Assembly (NCBI GenBank): GCA_030148625.1
Contig: JASBTC010000252.1
Coordinates: forward strand, 1-7,648
Direction: 5' to 3'
Length of the DNA stretch: 7,648 nt
Source: Sphingobium sp.
GTDB lineage: Bacteria; Pseudomonadota; Alphaproteobacteria; Sphingomonadales; Sphingomonadaceae
The notes beneath the pieces are model-generated. The model searched no databases. It was given only the letters and a program-made list of their open reading frames with translations, and had not been told where the DNA came from. The translations under genes and the position numbers were made by a program. Positions 6,494 to 7,648 of the stretch are shown here, one piece after another; position 1 is the stretch's first letter, and every line of letters begins with the position of its first letter.

Positions 6494-6901
6494 GTGGGCA
6501 AACGCTTTCTCCGCACAGCCATCTGCTTGCTTTGCAGCGCACCGGCCGGACTCGCTCATGCCGGTCAGGCACCCGCCACCGCGCCGGCGGCCGATGAGGG
6601 GCGCCTGTTGTTCGCGATCGTCTATCGTGCCGGACCCGCCTGGCAGGCAGGAAAGCCGATGGCCGAGCAGGGGCTGGGCGACCATGCCCGCTATATGAAA
6701 CAGCTCGTCGACGACGGCGTCGTCCACACCGCGGGCCCCTGGGGGCCGGACGGCGGGATCGTGCTGCTCCGTGCGGCCGACCTGATGGCCGCCCAAATGC
6801 TGGTCGAAGCCGATCCGGCGGTGAAGACCGGGCTGTTCATCGGCGAGGTGCGGCGATTTGCGCCGCGCTTCACCAGTCCCGCGCCGCTTGGCCCAAGATA
6901 A
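6494..6901 (+). CDS. Predicted exported YciI-like domain protein
   Basis: Small protein of about 135 residues with a YCII-related domain (dimeric alpha-beta barrel fold) behind a predicted signal peptide. The N-terminus has basic residues (GKRFLR), a hydrophobic core and an AHA cleavage site at 21-23, followed by an Ala/Pro linker. The domain spans roughly 36-126, with a conserved-looking His64 (DHARYM), GP at 81-82, and a late DP pair (Asp107-Pro108) typical of the family. Biochemical function is unknown for most YciI proteins. No ATG is available: GTG at 6494 gives the cleanest signal peptide, with a GAAGGG sequence unusually close to it, while TTG at 6485 would overlap the pgsA stop codon. 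The position between pgsA and moaD, with gaps of about 5 and 10 bases, implies co-transcription. Export is unusual because the best-known YciI proteins are cytoplasmic. Confidence 0.75.
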   Translation: MGKRFLRTAICLLCSAPAGLAHAGQAPATAPAADEGRLLFAIVYRAGPAWQAGKPMAEQGLGDHARYMKQLVDDGVVHTAGPWGPDGGIVLLRAADLMAAQMLVEADPAVKTGLFIGEVRRFAPRFTSPAPLGPR

Positions 6902-6911
6902 CGGATACCGA

Positions 6912-7169
6912 ATGGCGATCGATCTCGTCTATTTCGCCTGGGTGCGCGAAGCCATCTGCCTGGATGGCGAACGGATCGACGTGCCCGGCGAGATCGAGAC
7001 CGTCGCGGAGCTGATCGACTGGCTCTCGGTACGGGGAGAGGGGCATGGGCTGGCATTTTCCGACCGGTCGCGCATTCGCGCCGCGATCGACCAGATGTTC
7101 GTCCCCATGGACGCGCCGATTGCCGGCGCGCGCGAAATCGCCTTTTTCCCGCCGGTGACGGGCGGATGA
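6912..7169 (+). CDS. moaD: Molybdopterin synthase small subunit MoaD
   Basis: Ubiquitin-like sulfur carrier of 85 residues that donates sulfur, as a C-terminal thiocarboxylate, to convert cyclic pyranopterin monophosphate to molybdopterin in complex with MoaE. The beta-grasp pattern is recognisable: the first strand IDLVYFAWVREA, a middle stretch TVAELIDWLS, and a C-terminal IAFFPPVTGG ending in the required Gly-Gly with no extension. ATG at 6912 is chosen because it sits directly before the first strand and 10 bases after the previous stop. The frame is open further upstream, but that would add a basic tail foreign to the family. The ribosome site is weak (GGA near -8), which fits coupling to upstream translation. 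Its last four bases overlap the start of moaE. Confidence 0.93.
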   Translation: MAIDLVYFAWVREAICLDGERIDVPGEIETVAELIDWLSVRGEGHGLAFSDRSRIRAAIDQMFVPMDAPIAGAREIAFFPPVTGG

Positions 7170-7609
7170 TCCGGATCGAGGTGAGCGAAGCGGATTTCGA
7201 TGTCGCTGCGCTGCTTGCCGGACTGGAAACGCTTGGCGGCGGCGCGGTGGCGAGCTTCACCGGGCTGGTGCGCGGCGACGGCGGACTGGAAGCGCTCGAA
7301 CTGGAACATTATCCGGCGATGACCCAGCGCGCGCTGGCGCGGCTGGCGGAGGATGCACGGACGCGCTGGCCCTTGCTCGGGATTGTCCTGGTCCACCGCG
7401 TCGGACGGTTGGCGGCGGGCGATCGCATCGTCTTTGTCGGGACCGCTTCGTCGCATCGCGCCGCTGCGCTGGAGGCGTGCCATTTCCTGATCGACTGGCT
7501 GAAGACCGAAGCGCCCTTCTGGAAGAAGGAACATCGCGCGGGCGGCGGCGAATGGGTCGAGGCGCGCGCGGCACACGATGCCGCGCGGGATAGCTGGCGC
7601 CCGGGGTGA
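7166..7609 (+). CDS. moaE: Molybdopterin synthase catalytic subunit MoaE
   Basis: Cytoplasmic large subunit of molybdopterin synthase, 147 residues and of normal length. With thiocarboxylated MoaD it inserts the two dithiolene sulfurs in molybdenum cofactor synthesis. Family signatures are GGGAVASFTGLVR at 24-36, LELEHYPAM at 44-52, VHRVGRL at 76-82, SSHRAAALEACHFLIDWLK around 95-113, and APFWKKE at 116-122. Lys113 and Lys120 match the spacing of the two functional lysines of the Escherichia coli enzyme, Lys119 and Lys126. The ATG overlaps the moaD stop as ATGA, so translation is almost certainly coupled and subunit stoichiometry balanced. It is the last gene of the cluster in this window. 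Confidence 0.95.
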   Translation: MIRIEVSEADFDVAALLAGLETLGGGAVASFTGLVRGDGGLEALELEHYPAMTQRALARLAEDARTRWPLLGIVLVHRVGRLAAGDRIVFVGTASSHRAAALEACHFLIDWLKTEAPFWKKEHRAGGGEWVEARAAHDAARDSWRPG

Positions 7610-7622
7610 GCGGAAAAAGAAA

Positions 7623-7644
7623 CCGCCCAGCCCGCGGCGGGCGG
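7623..7644. terminator. Hairpin after moaE, T-tract on the minus strand
   Basis: CCGCCC (7623-7628) pairs with GGGCGG (7639-7644) about 13 bases after the moaE stop. The stem is preceded on the plus strand by an A-rich stretch, GAAAAAGAAA. Read on the minus strand this is a GC stem followed by TTTCTTTTT, a textbook intrinsic terminator, implying a convergent gene just beyond the right edge. It may also terminate the moaE transcript, but the plus-strand tail runs off the window. Confidence 0.65.
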
Positions 7645-7648
7645 CAAA

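Noticed and set aside
5808..6572. A 254-codon minus-strand frame opposite pgsA
   Set aside because: It is antisense to pgsA, which has a full CDP-alcohol phosphatidyltransferase signature. The frame is charged low-complexity shadow sequence.

Overview
The window is GC-rich, dense bacterial DNA with the look of an alphaproteobacterium, most likely a member of the Sphingomonadales. That placement is an inference from the strong G/C preference at third codon positions, the style of the proteins, and the pgsA ... moaD-moaE gene order, which is familiar from Alphaproteobacteria. It cannot be proved without a database search. Eight protein genes are well supported. No tRNA, rRNA, CRISPR array, integrase or complete insertion sequence was seen.

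Layout: positions 1-370 hold no convincing gene. A PPP-family metallophosphatase gene (371-1159, +) converges on a two-gene minus-strand operon, wecB (2567-3706) then wecC (1291-2589). These convert UDP-GlcNAc to UDP-ManNAc and then to UDP-ManNAcA, a precursor of surface polysaccharide. The convergent gap carries an 85-bp element with 11-bp terminal inverted repeats ending in TA, and its right end supplies the stop codon of wecC. Divergent from wecB is sodC (3890-4444, +), a predicted lipoprotein Cu,Zn superoxide dismutase. A strong GC hairpin (4454-4479) separates it from a convergent LplT-type major facilitator transporter (4488-5783, -).

Divergent from the transporter is a four-gene plus-strand cluster: pgsA (5937-6488), a predicted secreted YciI-like protein (about 6494-6901), moaD (6912-7169) and moaE (7166-7609). 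Gaps are 5 and 10 bp, followed by a 4-bp ATGA overlap, so co-transcription is likely. A hairpin at the right edge, with its T-rich side on the minus strand, probably terminates a convergent gene lying outside the window.

Functionally the window is mostly cell-envelope biology (nucleotide-sugar synthesis, phosphatidylglycerol synthesis, lysophospholipid-type transport, envelope oxidant defence) joined to the last step of molybdopterin synthesis. I see no clear new multi-gene system. The best leads are the small TA-ended inverted-repeat element and the exported YciI-domain protein inside the pgsA-moaDE cluster.
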